Assembly (NCBI GenBank): GCA_022749295.1
Contig: CP062007.1
Coordinates: 1,116,001-1,180,000 of the forward strand
Source: Flavobacteriaceae bacterium GSB9
Lineage (GTDB): Bacteria > Bacteroidota > Bacteroidia > Flavobacteriales > Flavobacteriaceae
Direction of reading: 5' to 3'
Length of the DNA: 64,000 nt
Under the pieces are notes generated by a model. That model saw nothing but the letters and a program-made list of their open reading frames with translations, was not told where the DNA came from and did no database searches. Made by a program: the position numbers and the translations under genes. Below, piece by piece: positions 52,884 to 63,678 of the stretch. Positions within the stretch are counted from its first letter, which is position 1. Every line of letters starts with the position of its first letter.

Positions 52884-55178
52884 CTAAATAACCTCAATAC
52901 TTATAGCCACACTCTTTGACGCAGGAGTTTTAGCGGTATGTGCAAAACTATTTAACGGAACCAAAGGGTTGGTTTCTGGAAAGTACGTGGCGCAGCAATT
53001 TTTGGGAATGTCGTAGCCAACAACTTTAAAATTCTTAACAAATCTTGTTTCGCCATCATAAACCGATTTTAAATGAACCGCTTGACGTTCTTCCAATCCA
53101 CGGACTTTCATATCTTCAGGATTCATTAAAACAACACGTCTTTCATTAAAAATTCCACGATACCTATCGTTTAAGCCATAAATAGTCGTATTAAATTGGT
53201 CGTGGCTTCGGATGGTCATCATCATTAATTCATTTTTCTTTAGCTTCCAATCGGGTAATTTATTGATAGAAAAGTTAGCCTTTCCCGTTTTGGTCTTAAA
53301 TTTTCTAACACGGGCTCCGTTAGGCAAATAAAACCCTGCTGGTTCTTTAATACGTTCGTTAAAATTATTGAAACCATCAACAACATCGGCAATATCGTCG
53401 CGTACTAAATTATAATCGTCCTTATAAGCCAACCAATTTATTTTAGAACGCCCCTTTAAAGTAGCACTCGCCACACCACAGACCACTGCCACCTCGCTAA
53501 GCAATGATTTTGAACACGGCTCTAAAACCCCATTAGTGGAGGATACGATGCCCATAGAATTCTCCACAGATTGAATTTGAAGTCCTGTTTTTTGATAATC
53601 TTTTTCTGTGCGCCCTAAACAAGGTAGAATGAGCGCCTCTTTACCCGTTACTAAATGCGACCGGTTTAATTTTGTACTAACGTGTACCGTTAACTTACAA
53701 TTGGCCAAAGCTTGTGCCGAATAATACGTATCGGGAACCGCTGAAATAAAGTTTCCACCCAAACCAAAAAAGACTTTGGCCTTGTTTTCATACATCGCCT
53801 TTATGGCATCAATCACCGAATATCCATGATTATTACTGGGTTTAAATCCGTATTTGGTTTCAATTTTATCTAAAAAAGCCTGCGGAGCGGCTTCCCAAAT
53901 CCCAACTGTTCTGTCTCCCTGCACATTAGAATGGCCGCGCACCGGGCAAGTACCTGCCCCCTCCTTGCCAATGCTCCCTTTTAAAAGCAATAAATTTACG
54001 AGCTCCCGTATGTTATCCACAGCGTTTTCGTGCTGTGTCAAGCCCATAGCCCAGCAGCAAATAATTTTGTTGTTATTCAGTATTAAATTGAAAACCTCAT
54101 CAAAAATTTCGCTTGAAACTCCCGATGATTTCAGACAGTCTTCAAAATTATAAGTTTTTAAATCTGAAATAAAAGCATCCAAACCATGCGTATGCTCTTC
54201 AATAAAATCCTTATCGAAAACATTCCCCAATCGTTCTTCCTTTTCTAAAAGCTTCAACAAAATAGCTTTTGTAAAAGCCACATCACCATTAATTGTAATT
54301 GGCACATGCACATCGGCTATTTGTGTTCCTCCTGTCACCATCTTTAACGGGCTTTGCGGGTTGGTGAATTTTATTAAACCAGCTTCGGGCAAAGGATTTA
54401 TGGCTATAATTTTACCACCGTTTTTTTTACATTTCTCCAAAGCTGTGAGCATTCTAGGGTGGTTGGTTCCGGGGTTTTGCCCAATAACCATAACCACTTC
54501 GGCTTTGTGCAAATCGTCCAATGTTACCGACCCTTTACCTATGCCTAAAGTCTCTGAAAGCGCCTTGCCACTCGCTTCGTGACACATATTGGAACAATCG
54601 GGTAAATTAGATGTACCATATTCGCGCACAAACAACTGATATAAAAAAGCGGCTTCGTTGGTTGTTCTTCCTGAGGTATAAAATACAGCCTCATCGGGAG
54701 AGTTGAGCGCAATTAAATGCTCTCCAACCTTTTTAAATGCTGATTCCCAAGAAATGGGTTGGTAATGTGTAGCTCCTTTTGCTAAAAACATGGGCGCTGC
54801 CAATCGCCCAGATTTCCCTATTTCGAAATCGGACCAACCGGCTATTTCATCTACTGAATGTTTTTTAAAAAAATCGGCTCCAATAGTTTTGTTCTGGGCT
54901 TCCTCGGCAATTGCCTTTATACCGTTTTCACAATATTCGCCCAATGACGACCGTTCATCATCGGGGTCTGGCCATGCACAACCTGGACAATCGAAACCAC
55001 CTTTCTGATTGATTTTCGTTGATAATTTAAAAGCGGCGGCTGGATTCATGTATTTAGAAACGTGTCCGGCAGCAGATTTTATAGCCTTGAAACCTGCAGT
55101 ATTTTCAGCAGGTTTGGTAATCCTTAAATCTAAAAAGACTTCGGGTGTTTTGGCTTTATCTTTAGAGGACAAACTCAT
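52884..55178 (-). CDS. FdhF/YdeP-family molybdopterin oxidoreductase
   Basis: 764 residues. YdeP-class features: GGFDCPGCAWPDPDDERSSLGEYCENG for an atypical iron-sulfur site, TSGRTTNEAAFLYQLFVREYGTSNLPDCSNMCHEAS with Cys at the Mo position, and an MGD-binding C-terminal domain starting near LMMMTIRSHDQFNTTIYGL. YdeP-type enzymes have been linked to acid tolerance and formate-type chemistry, but the substrate is not established. Cytoplasmic, overlaps the start of the MocA gene by four bases. Confidence 0.88.
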   Translation of the reverse strand: MSLSSKDKAKTPEVFLDLRITKPAENTAGFKAIKSAAGHVSKYMNPAAAFKLSTKINQKGGFDCPGCAWPDPDDERSSLGEYCENGIKAIAEEAQNKTIGADFFKKHSVDEIAGWSDFEIGKSGRLAAPMFLAKGATHYQPISWESAFKKVGEHLIALNSPDEAVFYTSGRTTNEAAFLYQLFVREYGTSNLPDCSNMCHEASGKALSETLGIGKGSVTLDDLHKAEVVMVIGQNPGTNHPRMLTALEKCKKNGGKIIAINPLPEAGLIKFTNPQSPLKMVTGGTQIADVHVPITINGDVAFTKAILLKLLEKEERLGNVFDKDFIEEHTHGLDAFISDLKTYNFEDCLKSSGVSSEIFDEVFNLILNNNKIICCWAMGLTQHENAVDNIRELVNLLLLKGSIGKEGAGTCPVRGHSNVQGDRTVGIWEAAPQAFLDKIETKYGFKPSNNHGYSVIDAIKAMYENKAKVFFGLGGNFISAVPDTYYSAQALANCKLTVHVSTKLNRSHLVTGKEALILPCLGRTEKDYQKTGLQIQSVENSMGIVSSTNGVLEPCSKSLLSEVAVVCGVASATLKGRSKINWLAYKDDYNLVRDDIADVVDGFNNFNERIKEPAGFYLPNGARVRKFKTKTGKANFSINKLPDWKLKKNELMMMTIRSHDQFNTTIYGLNDRYRGIFNERRVVLMNPEDMKVRGLEERQAVHLKSVYDGETRFVKNFKVVGYDIPKNCCATYFPETNPLVPLNSFAHTAKTPASKSVAISIEVI

Positions 55179-55822
55179 GCTTTATCTTTTTTGTTTTTGG
55201 TTTCTATGGCCTTTTCGTAATCTTCTTTTAAATCGATGTCCATGTTAACAAAAGGAGCGTCCAAAATTTGAACGCATACGTTATGCGCTTCCAAAACTAT
55301 TTTTGCTCCCTTGTCGCCTTTTAAATCTGCTAATTCTTTAAAATAATACTTATCAAAAACCACAGGCACTCCTTTTTTTCCATCTTTATAACGAGTCGCC
55401 AAAATTTGCTTTTTATTAGGCGTAAAAGAATTTATCATCTCACTCAAATACGTTGATGTTACAAAAGGTTGATCTGCTAAAATAAACATTATGCCATCTG
55501 GCCTAGGCTTCCTATCCAAAAAAAATAAAGTCGCCTTAGATATTGACTTACTCATCCCTTCTTTCCAGCGCTCGTTCTTAATAATAGTTATTGGGTATTC
55601 TTTAAGTTGGGGGTTAACAATATCGCTATTAGCGCCTAAAACTACTGCACTGGTATTAGCCTTAACACTTAAAACTGTACGAATAACATGTTCAACGAGG
55701 GTAACATCGCCCCAAGGGAGCAACTGCTTGACTTTTTCCATACGACGGGAAGCACCAGCCGCCAAAACAACTATGGCTATGTTAGGGGATGGTTTTTTCA
55801 TGAAGTGAGTTTTAACTTTCAT
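55175..55822 (-). CDS. MocA-like molybdenum cofactor cytidylyltransferase
   Basis: 215 residues of the nucleotidyltransferase fold: VVLAAGASRRMEKVKQLLPWG and the FILADQPFVTS segment. This is the MocA/MobA-like group that transfers CMP to molybdopterin, making the MCD cofactor required by xanthine-dehydrogenase-type enzymes, which are encoded directly upstream. An internal ATG at 55801 is a possible alternative start; the chosen start overlaps xdhC by 11 bases. Confidence 0.82.
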   Translation of the reverse strand: MKVKTHFMKKPSPNIAIVVLAAGASRRMEKVKQLLPWGDVTLVEHVIRTVLSVKANTSAVVLGANSDIVNPQLKEYPITIIKNERWKEGMSKSISKATLFFLDRKPRPDGIMFILADQPFVTSTYLSEMINSFTPNKKQILATRYKDGKKGVPVVFDKYYFKELADLKGDKGAKIVLEAHNVCVQILDAPFVNMDIDLKEDYEKAIETKNKKDKA

Positions 55823-56834
55823 GAATCTTTCCCGATTTTTTACTCAAAGAAATCGTATCTCGTTTTCGAGTAACCGCCAGTATTTCTGAAATGATAGAAA
55901 CAGCAATTTCTTGTGGTGTTTCGGAGCCTATATCAATACCTGCAGGTCCGTGGATATTATCTAAAAAACCACTATTTATTTCAGGACAATATTCAATAAA
56001 CTGGGACAATAACTCTTCCTTACGTTTTGTTGGACCAAGAATACCAATATAAACCGGCACAGTATTTTTCAAGGTTACCAAATAACGAAGATCCTTGGCA
56101 AAATTATGGGTCATTACCACCAAAGCGGTTTGATTATCTATTAACAATTCAGAGGCTTCCTCTGGCGAGATAGTAAAAAATTCATTGGCACCAGGAAAAT
56201 TTTTAATGCTTTTACTTTCATTATAACCAGAGACTACTGTTACTTCCCAACCTGTTAATGCTGCATATTTACATAGCTGAACAGCGTCGTGCTCTGCCCC
56301 AAGAATCACAAGTTTAAAACAAGGTGGCATATGCTGTTCAAAAACTGATAAATTTGGTTGCTCTACATATTTTAAATCTATCCCTTGTACTGAAAATATT
56401 TTATTATTTAAAGTAACGAACGACCCTATTCCAGAAACACATCCAGCCGTTTTACTAAAAAAAGAGCGAACGTGAAATCCATTTCGCTTTTTTAGACTCT
56501 CGAAAAACATTTCTTCGAAATCAGGGTTTGGTTGGAACAGTTCCAAGAGTATATACAATACGCCTTCGCACCCCAAACGATACTTACCATCATAAGTCAT
56601 TATTTTAGGGTTTCCCGTTTTAAAAACTTCTTCCGATTGTAATACTATTTCTTTCTCCACACAACCTCCACTAACAGCTCCAACCATATCTCCGTTTTCA
56701 AGAACTAGCATTCTTACACCCGGCCTTCTGTATGATGAACCATCTAAAGCCACCACAGTTGCAAGCACAGAGCGAAGTTTATTTTTTTGGGCTTTGAATG
56801 CTTTGGAAACAATTTTTTTAAATTCGTGCGTCAT
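55812..56834 (-). CDS. XdhC-family maturation protein
   Basis: 340 residues. XdhC_CoxI domain with GAVSGGCVEKEIV near 52-64, then a Rossmann-type domain with LVILGAEHDAVQLCKYAALTGWEV and VVMTHNFAKDLRYL. XdhC proteins bind the sulfurated cofactor and insert it into xanthine-dehydrogenase-type enzymes. It starts 14 bases after the large-subunit gene. Confidence 0.9.
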   Translation of the reverse strand: MTHEFKKIVSKAFKAQKNKLRSVLATVVALDGSSYRRPGVRMLVLENGDMVGAVSGGCVEKEIVLQSEEVFKTGNPKIMTYDGKYRLGCEGVLYILLELFQPNPDFEEMFFESLKKRNGFHVRSFFSKTAGCVSGIGSFVTLNNKIFSVQGIDLKYVEQPNLSVFEQHMPPCFKLVILGAEHDAVQLCKYAALTGWEVTVVSGYNESKSIKNFPGANEFFTISPEEASELLIDNQTALVVMTHNFAKDLRYLVTLKNTVPVYIGILGPTKRKEELLSQFIEYCPEINSGFLDNIHGPAGIDIGSETPQEIAVSIISEILAVTRKRDTISLSKKSGKIHES

Positions 56835-56848
56835 TTATTCGTTGCATT

Positions 56849-59044
56849 TTAACCTAAAATAGGTTCAGACACCATAAATGGCTGATTGTAATATCGCTTT
56901 CCAGTAGCTTTATAAAGTGCATTTGCTAAAGCTGCTATGGCGGGCGGAAGTCCAGGCTCACCCAATCCTGTTGGATCAATTTCGTTTTCTACAAAAAACA
57001 CCTCTATTTCTTCAGGAGCTTGTGAATGACGTATCATTTGATAACTATCAAAATTATTTTGTACCGGCGAACCTTTTTCAAAAGTTAACTGACTATACAT
57101 AGCATGACCAATACCATCAATAACACCTCCTTGAATCATGTTTTTTGCCGCATCAGGGTTTATTACAATACCACAATCAACGGCGCACCAAACTTTTTTT
57201 ACTTTGGGTTGATTATCCTTTAAAACAACATCTACCACCTCAGCAACATAAGAATTATGACAAAAATAGGCGGCAACTCCTCGGTAAACCCCAGGTTTAA
57301 CTTCGCCCCAATTCGATTTTTCTTTAACCAATTTTAATACACCTTCATAACGCTGAGCATCGTAATCGTTCTTTTCGCCTACAGGATTATTTTTTGCTTG
57401 CTCAAACAACTCTAACCTAAAGTCAATAGGGTCTTTTCCCGCCAATTCAGCAACCTCATCTAAAAATGCCTGCTCTGCTGCAGCCGCAAAATGAGATCTT
57501 GGTGCACGCCAGGCTCCTGTTGTAATGTTGGTATTTCCTTTTATTGATGCTGCTTGATAATTCTCAACAGTACCCGCAGGAAATCGATTTGAAAATATGG
57601 CAGGTGATGGCAAACCGGTTCCCTTAACCGAAAAAGCAATCAATCTATTATTTTCATCCAAACCTGCCTTGTAAGTTGATAAATAAGCAGGGCGATATAT
57701 TCCCTTAGTCATATCATCTTCTCTAGTATAGATAAGTTTTACAGGAGCACCTATCTTTTTTGAAATGGCCGCAGCTTCGACACCAAAATCCGTATATAAC
57801 CTTCTACCAAACCCACCTCCTATTCTAGTCATATTTACGCTAATATTTTCAACTGGTAAATCAAGTAATTTAGAAACCGCATTTTCTAAACCTCCGGGAG
57901 TTTGTGTAGGTCCTATTAATTCAGCAGAGCCCTCTGTTACGTTGGCAAAGAAATTCATAGGCTCCATGGTATTGTGAGCCAAAAACGGGGAACTATAAGT
58001 GCGCTCAATCACTTTTTGGGCTTTACTGAATGCAGCATCTGGGTTACCATCTTTTCTGTCTATTTTAATCTTTTTTGATGACAAACCCTCTTCCATTTGC
58101 ACCCTATGCATTTCGGAATTTTCCAGTTCATTAACCACTTCCCAATTGGCCTTTAAGGCTTTTTTGGCCTTTATGAGCTGCCATGTAGAATCTCCAATAA
58201 TAGCAATATGTTGATGATAACCGTTTTTACCAGAGTCGTTTGAGTTATTAATTGAAGTATCTATAATAAATGCATCACTAACTCCAGGCATTCTTTTTAT
58301 TTCCTCCTCATTAAAACTCTTGATTTTCAATCCAAAAGCAGGCGAATGTTCAATCATAGCCAATTTCATGCCCTCTCTTTTAAAATCAATACCAAATTGA
58401 GGTTTTCCTGTTACTATTTTTAAGCCATCAACATTTTTTTTGCTATGACCTATAATCTTAAAATCTTTAATGTTTTTCAATTCAACTTCCTCGGGAATTT
58501 CAACATCAATGGCTTTTGATGCTATATCTCCATAACCTATGGTTCTTTCACCATTTTTTTCTTTTATAATCCCTTGAGAAACCGTTAAATCTGCTACCGG
58601 AACCCCCCATTCTTTTGCCGCAGCTTCCAAAAACATTCTTCTTCCCGTAGCTCCAGCCATGCGCAGTGCATCCCAGCCCCTCCTAATAGATTGGCTTCCT
58701 CCTGCGAACTGATTGTTATAAAAACCGTTATTTAGAGGTGCTTGTTCTACCATTACATTGTTCCAATCTACATCCAACTCTTCGGCAACAATCATGGGCA
58801 TTGATGTTCTAACGTTTTGTCCAATTTCTGGGTTTGGCGAGTAAATAGTCACCAAACCTGTGTCGCCAATCTTTATAAAGCCGTTTATTTCAAACCATTC
58901 ATTTGGAATGGCTATGGTTTCTTTTATATTTTTATCAGAAATGCAACCCGTAAACCAACTAAACCCAATTAGCATACCACCTCCGGCCGCTGCAGATATC
59001 TTCAAAAAAGAACGACGATTATATTGTGTTTTTACTTTTGTCAT
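56849..59044 (-). CDS. Molybdenum hydroxylase large subunit (IorB/aldehyde-oxidoreductase-like)
   Basis: 731 residues. Twin-arginine signal NRRSFLKISAAAGGGMLIG at 9-27 directs it to the periplasm. The molybdopterin domains follow, with VNMTRIGGGFGRRLYTDFG, TGAWRAPRSHFAAAAEQAFLDE and GLGEPGLPPAIAALANAL near the end, which carries the conserved catalytic Glu. This is the single-polypeptide large subunit of the isoquinoline 1-oxidoreductase/aldehyde dehydrogenase group that hydroxylates heterocycles or aldehydes. The real substrate is unknown. Confidence 0.9.
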   Translation of the reverse strand: MTKVKTQYNRRSFLKISAAAGGGMLIGFSWFTGCISDKNIKETIAIPNEWFEINGFIKIGDTGLVTIYSPNPEIGQNVRTSMPMIVAEELDVDWNNVMVEQAPLNNGFYNNQFAGGSQSIRRGWDALRMAGATGRRMFLEAAAKEWGVPVADLTVSQGIIKEKNGERTIGYGDIASKAIDVEIPEEVELKNIKDFKIIGHSKKNVDGLKIVTGKPQFGIDFKREGMKLAMIEHSPAFGLKIKSFNEEEIKRMPGVSDAFIIDTSINNSNDSGKNGYHQHIAIIGDSTWQLIKAKKALKANWEVVNELENSEMHRVQMEEGLSSKKIKIDRKDGNPDAAFSKAQKVIERTYSSPFLAHNTMEPMNFFANVTEGSAELIGPTQTPGGLENAVSKLLDLPVENISVNMTRIGGGFGRRLYTDFGVEAAAISKKIGAPVKLIYTREDDMTKGIYRPAYLSTYKAGLDENNRLIAFSVKGTGLPSPAIFSNRFPAGTVENYQAASIKGNTNITTGAWRAPRSHFAAAAEQAFLDEVAELAGKDPIDFRLELFEQAKNNPVGEKNDYDAQRYEGVLKLVKEKSNWGEVKPGVYRGVAAYFCHNSYVAEVVDVVLKDNQPKVKKVWCAVDCGIVINPDAAKNMIQGGVIDGIGHAMYSQLTFEKGSPVQNNFDSYQMIRHSQAPEEIEVFFVENEIDPTGLGEPGLPPAIAALANALYKATGKRYYNQPFMVSEPILG

Positions 59045-59057
59045 GATTTCTGAAGGT

Positions 59058-59513
59058 TTAAAGTTTAGAAGCCGTTTTGATGGCTTGTTTTATCCTGATG
59101 TACGTGCCGCATCTACAAATATTCCCATTCATTGCAGTATCTATATCCTCATCTGTTGGATTGGGATTATCTTTTAAAAGTGAAGAAGCACTCATCATCT
59201 GACCGCTTTGGCAATACCCACATTGCGGCACATCGTGTTCTAACCAGGCTTGCTGTACAGGATGGCTTCCATCCTCTGAAAGTCCTTCGATTGTGGTTAT
59301 TTTTGAATCTCCAATTGCAGAAATACGCAAGAGGCAACTCCTTACGGCTCTTCCATCGAGATGAACGGTACAGGCACCACACATGCCAATGCCGCAACCA
59401 TATTTGGTCCCCAGAAGGCCTATATGGTCACGTAAAACCCAAAGTATAGGGGTATCTGCATCGACAGTTATAGAATAGGATGTATTGTTAATACTTAAAT
59501 TATAAGAAGGCAT
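59058..59513 (-). CDS. Molybdenum hydroxylase 2Fe-2S subunit (IorA-like)
   Basis: 151 residues with two 2Fe-2S domains: [15 protein letters not shown] (plant-ferredoxin type) and [12 protein letters not shown] ... [11 protein letters not shown]. It has no signal peptide of its own and presumably travels with the large subunit through Tat. First gene of the hydroxylase-XdhC-MocA-YdeP unit. Confidence 0.92.
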   Translation of the reverse strand: MPSYNLSINNTSYSITVDADTPILWVLRDHIGLLGTKYGCGIGMCGACTVHLDGRAVRSCLLRISAIGDSKITTIEGLSEDGSHPVQQAWLEHDVPQCGYCQSGQMMSASSLLKDNPNPTDEDIDTAMNGNICRCGTYIRIKQAIKTASKL

Positions 59514-59618
59514 ATTTATATATATTTATTTAAAGTGTTGGCAACATCAAAAATAGATATCAAAACAATCCCTCTAAAAATACAAAAAAATATAGCTGAT
59601 ATAGTATTTTGAAAATTT

Positions 59619-60575
59619 TTAATGGTTTAGCATAAACTCAAGTGCCTTTTGCTCATTATAATAAACATTATTTTTATCAACAAACCCTGCATGACCACCA
59701 TATTTAGGCATTTCCAAATAAAGATGTTTATTTTTTTTGGCTTCCTTTACAGGGTAACATTCTGGGGATAAAAATGAATCGTTAAGCGCATTAATTATTA
59801 AAGTCGGCACCTTTATATTGTTCAAAAATTGTAAACTACTACTCTTTTGGTAATAGTCTTGTGCGCTTTTAAATCCGTGTGCCTTAGCTGTATAAACTGT
59901 ATCGAAATCGCTCAAGGTTTGTATTGATTTTAAATCTTCAGCCGTGAGTATTTCAGAGTACTTTCCTTGTTTTAATTTCAGTTTTTTAACCAAGTGTTTT
60001 AAAAATCTATCATGATACAGTTTGTTTTTAAAAGTATGTAAAGCTTTTGCCGACCCTGTCAAATAACATGGCACCGAAACAGCAACTGAAGCTTTTACTT
60101 GAGGCGGAACAGCATCACGCTCACCTAAATATTTTAATATAATATTGGCTCCCAAGCTAATACCTTTCAAATAGATTTCGGAATAGTTTTCAGCCTTTAA
60201 AATATGCTGTATTACGGCATCTAAATCCTCAGTAAAGCCAGAATGGTAACTGCTAAATTTTAAGTTATCTTCACCACTGCAACCTCTAAAATTCACACAA
60301 ACGGCATCCACACCATGCTCATTAAAAAGTTTTGCTGTTCCAGTCATATATGGACGTTGACCATTACCTTCCAACCCATGGAGCAGAATGATGAGTTTTG
60401 AGGTTTTCGCTTTGGAATGACTCCAGTCTAAATCCAAAAAATCGCCATCTTCCAAGGTAATACGTTCGCGCTGCTGCTTGATAGAAACCCTTCTTATTAA
60501 TCCAGAATAAACCGTTGATATAAATCCGTTTTTAAAATAAAAACGCGGTTTGTAAGTTGAATCAATTATTGGCAT
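59619..60575 (-). CDS. YheT-family alpha/beta hydrolase
   Basis: 318 residues. ILLHGLEGNGQRPYMTGTAK, the nucleophile elbow GISLGANIILKYLGE, and a late PKYGGHAGFV with the catalytic histidine form a Ser-Asp-His triad of the YheT/EMB8 type. Substrate is unknown; an esterase or lipase-like role is the family guess. Starts four bases before the adenine deaminase stop, on the same strand. Confidence 0.88.
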   Translation of the reverse strand: MPIIDSTYKPRFYFKNGFISTVYSGLIRRVSIKQQRERITLEDGDFLDLDWSHSKAKTSKLIILLHGLEGNGQRPYMTGTAKLFNEHGVDAVCVNFRGCSGEDNLKFSSYHSGFTEDLDAVIQHILKAENYSEIYLKGISLGANIILKYLGERDAVPPQVKASVAVSVPCYLTGSAKALHTFKNKLYHDRFLKHLVKKLKLKQGKYSEILTAEDLKSIQTLSDFDTVYTAKAHGFKSAQDYYQKSSSLQFLNNIKVPTLIINALNDSFLSPECYPVKEAKKNKHLYLEMPKYGGHAGFVDKNNVYYNEQKALEFMLNH

Positions 60576-60578
60576 AAA

Positions 60579-62201
60579 TTAGTTTACTTCTAACGATGTG
60601 AATTTAAAATCGGTTCCGTTAAACACCCCTTTATCGCTGAGTTTTAATGACGGAATAACCAAAAGAGCCATAAACGACAAGGTCATATAAGGTGCATTTA
60701 AAGTACTTCCCATGCGCTTAGCCATGCCATCTAACTCGGCATATGCTTTTGCAACCGTTTTACCGTCTTTATCGCTCATAATTCCGGCCACGGGAAGCGG
60801 AAGTATTTTTTCTTGAGTATTGGAAATGGCGCAAATACCACCTTTGTTTTCAATAACTAAATTAATCGCTTTACAAATGGCTTCATCTGAAACGCCAACC
60901 GCAATAATATTATGAGAGTCGTGGGCTACCGAAGAGGCTATAGCACCTTCCTTCAACCCAAAATTCTTAATAAATGCCAAAGCAGGATTTTGATTTTGAT
61001 ATCGATTTACAACCACTATTTTCAAAATATCAGTTTTTGTATCTGAAACCCAAAATCCGTTTTCAATTCTGGGCCGCGCGATAATGCCGTTTGTCACTAA
61101 TTGCCCATCGAGCGCTTCAATAACACGTAATTTTTTTGAAGTTACCGGAATCTTAAAGTCTGACACCGATTTTTTATTGCAGTTAAAATTATTAGGGGTG
61201 TTAAAGTTTATTTTTTCAAACAAGGTTTCACCATTATCAAAAACTAAATTGCCATTTATATAGGTTTGACGAATTTTGAATTCCTTTAAATCCTCAACCA
61301 CAATACAATCGGCATCATCACCAATGTTTAAATTTCCTATATCTAAATTGTAATGTTTTATCGGGTTGATGCACGCCATTTGGAGCACTTTAAACACATC
61401 AACTCCTTTCGTTAGCGCACGGGCACAAAGCTGATTGATATGCCCTAAGATTAAATCGTCGGGGTGCTTATCGTCACTACAAAACATCATATTTTCAAAG
61501 TGCTCGGGCACCAAATCGATTAGTGCTTCAAAATTTTTGGCGACACTGCCCTCACGAACTAATATATTCATGCCTTTTTGAAGTTTCTCTAAGGCTTCTG
61601 TTTTGGTAAAACATTCATGGTCGGTTGATATTCCTGCTTCAATGTATTTTGAAATATCGTCACCAATAACCCCCGGTGCATGCCCATCGACAGGCTTTTT
61701 AAAGTGTTTAGCCCAAGCTATTTTTTGCATTACTTCAGCATCTTCAAAAAGAACACCGGGATAATTCATCATTTCTGCCAAATATTTGATATCTGGATTT
61801 TGCAGTAATTCTTTAATAGCTTCTGAATTAATCGTTGCCCCAGCCGATTCAAAATGTGTTGCCGGCACACAGGATGGTGCACCAAAATTGAATTTAAATG
61901 GTACTTGTTTTCCGTTTTTAATCATAAATTCCAAACCTTCAACCCCCAATACATTGGCTATTTCATGCGGATCAGAAACCGTTGCCACCGTGCCATGTTT
62001 TACCGCTATTCTAGCAAATTCACTGGGCACAAGCATTGAACTTTCAATATGAATATGGGCATCAATAAAACCAGGCAGGATATAGGTATTGTTGGTGTGA
62101 TTTTTTTCTTCAATAGAAATTATCTTGCCATTTTTAGAAACTATTTCTCCTTTAAAAATGCGTTGGTTTGGTATATCTACAATGTTGCCTTGTAATCTCA
62201 T
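60579..62201 (-). CDS. ade: Adenine deaminase
   Basis: 540 residues. Amidohydrolase metal site [13 protein letters not shown] near 45, [23 protein letters not shown] and the [10 protein letters not shown] aspartate. The C-terminal domain includes [11 protein letters not shown] and [10 protein letters not shown]. It converts adenine to hypoxanthine. The size and motifs match the Bacillus AdeC-type enzyme. It lies 40 bases downstream of tilS. Confidence 0.93.
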   Translation of the reverse strand: MRLQGNIVDIPNQRIFKGEIVSKNGKIISIEEKNHTNNTYILPGFIDAHIHIESSMLVPSEFARIAVKHGTVATVSDPHEIANVLGVEGLEFMIKNGKQVPFKFNFGAPSCVPATHFESAGATINSEAIKELLQNPDIKYLAEMMNYPGVLFEDAEVMQKIAWAKHFKKPVDGHAPGVIGDDISKYIEAGISTDHECFTKTEALEKLQKGMNILVREGSVAKNFEALIDLVPEHFENMMFCSDDKHPDDLILGHINQLCARALTKGVDVFKVLQMACINPIKHYNLDIGNLNIGDDADCIVVEDLKEFKIRQTYINGNLVFDNGETLFEKINFNTPNNFNCNKKSVSDFKIPVTSKKLRVIEALDGQLVTNGIIARPRIENGFWVSDTKTDILKIVVVNRYQNQNPALAFIKNFGLKEGAIASSVAHDSHNIIAVGVSDEAICKAINLVIENKGGICAISNTQEKILPLPVAGIMSDKDGKTVAKAYAELDGMAKRMGSTLNAPYMTLSFMALLVIPSLKLSDKGVFNGTDFKFTSLEVN

Positions 62202-62240
62202 CCTATTTGTACTTCTCGAACAATCCTCGAGAATAGTGCT

Positions 62241-63554
62241 TTATTTTAGTTCTATTCTTAAAATGCTTTTGGTGTTTTTATCAACCCGAAATCGATGATC
62301 TGCTCGCTGCCCAATCACCCAAACAATAGCATTCCCAGAACAAAGTAACCTTGCATTTTCTTTGTCGAGCAATGAAAATTTTTCATCTTTAAAATACTTG
62401 CTTAATTTCTTCTTTTTTCCGTTCATTCCTAAGGGATAAAACACTTCGCCAACTTGCTTTTTTCTAATTATTAAAGGGTATTGAAGCTTGTCGCTATCCA
62501 CAAAAATTGTTTTAGCATCTTCCTCGAGAACGGCATCTACCTCATCAAAAAACAACACGCCCATTGGCATTTCTACTTCCTTTTGTTTCTTTTCAACTTT
62601 AATTTCTGTGATGTTGTTTTCTTGGTTTTCAACCAGCAAGAGGTATTCCCTATCCTTTATCAATCTGTATTGCGCAGAGAACAGTTGCTTGCCGGGTTGT
62701 GCATCCAAGAGGTTGGCAACATCGTTCCATTCATTAAATCCGTAAGCTTTAAAAACTTCAAAAAGATAGGCTTTAGGATGCTTTAAGGCTTTAAACTCTG
62801 AAATCTTGTAACGCATTTGCCCGTTTTCCATTTTTTCTGCAGCCTTGTCTAAAAACGCTTCTATCGTTTCATGGATGATTATTGAAGCATCGCCCAAGTG
62901 ACTCAAAGTAGATTGAAAACTCTGCAACAAACTCGGGTTGATTTGCTTTAAAATAGGTACGACTTCGTGACGCAATTTGTTGCGTAGGTATTTCACCGAT
63001 TTATTACTGCTATCATCACGCCATTTAATACGGTTTTTTTCGGCAAACCGTTCAATATCATCACTTGAAAACGGCAACAACGGTCTTACAAACCGTCCGT
63101 TTATTTCGGGGATTCCGGTTAAGCCTTCCAAGCCCGTGCCACGGCTAAAGTTGATTAAAAACGTTTCCAGATTATCATCGGCATGATGGGCCGTTAAAAT
63201 ATAATCGTATTTTAATTGCCTTGACAGTTCCTCAAACCAGTTATAGCGTAATTCGCGTGCGGCCATTTGAATAGAACGTTTATTGGCCTCGGCATACAGC
63301 TCAGTATCAAAACGTTGCAAAAAAACTTCTATATTTAAATCTTCGGCCAAGGCTTCTACAAAAGTTTCATCGGCATCACTCTCTGTTCCGCGCAAGCTAA
63401 AATTACAATGTGCCATAGCTATATCTAAATTCAGTTCATGGCACAGATAGGTTAAAACCACACTGTCTATTCCACCGGAAACAGCTATTAAAAGCCTCGA
63501 GTCATTCAAAAAAGGCAAATGGGTTTCAATGTGGGATTTGAGTTGATTTAACAT
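62241..63554 (-). CDS. tilS: tRNA(Ile)-lysidine synthetase TilS
   Basis: 437 residues. PP-loop motif LLIAVSGGIDSVVLTYL near 20 and TAHHADDNLETFLINFSRGTGLEGLTGI, followed by the RNA-binding and C-terminal domains (KKKLSKYFKDEK). It modifies C34 of the AUA-reading tRNA(Ile) and is essential. A TAnnTTTG element lies just upstream. Confidence 0.95.
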   Translation of the reverse strand: MLNQLKSHIETHLPFLNDSRLLIAVSGGIDSVVLTYLCHELNLDIAMAHCNFSLRGTESDADETFVEALAEDLNIEVFLQRFDTELYAEANKRSIQMAARELRYNWFEELSRQLKYDYILTAHHADDNLETFLINFSRGTGLEGLTGIPEINGRFVRPLLPFSSDDIERFAEKNRIKWRDDSSNKSVKYLRNKLRHEVVPILKQINPSLLQSFQSTLSHLGDASIIIHETIEAFLDKAAEKMENGQMRYKISEFKALKHPKAYLFEVFKAYGFNEWNDVANLLDAQPGKQLFSAQYRLIKDREYLLLVENQENNITEIKVEKKQKEVEMPMGVLFFDEVDAVLEEDAKTIFVDSDKLQYPLIIRKKQVGEVFYPLGMNGKKKKLSKYFKDEKFSLLDKENARLLCSGNAIVWVIGQRADHRFRVDKNTKSILRIELK

Positions 63555-63559
63555 GATTT

Positions 63560-63567
63560 CAAATATA
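63560..63567 (-). promoter_or_regulatory. -7 element of tilS
   Basis: On the minus strand, TATATTTG fits TAnnTTTG exactly, but it lies only six bases from the start codon, so the transcript would be nearly leaderless. Confidence 0.35.
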
Positions 63568-63678
63568 CAACTTTGCCTATTTTAAAAATAATGATTCTTG
63601 TTATTATGATTGATTAAAATCATTTTAAGCATTGATAAATTTTGTAACTTTAAAAGGTTAACTTTAATACGCGTGGTT

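Noticed and set aside
62213-62233. Inverted repeat TTCTCGA...TCGAGAA between tilS and ade
   Set aside because: The stem is seven pairs with no T-run after it on either strand, so it is not supported as a terminator.
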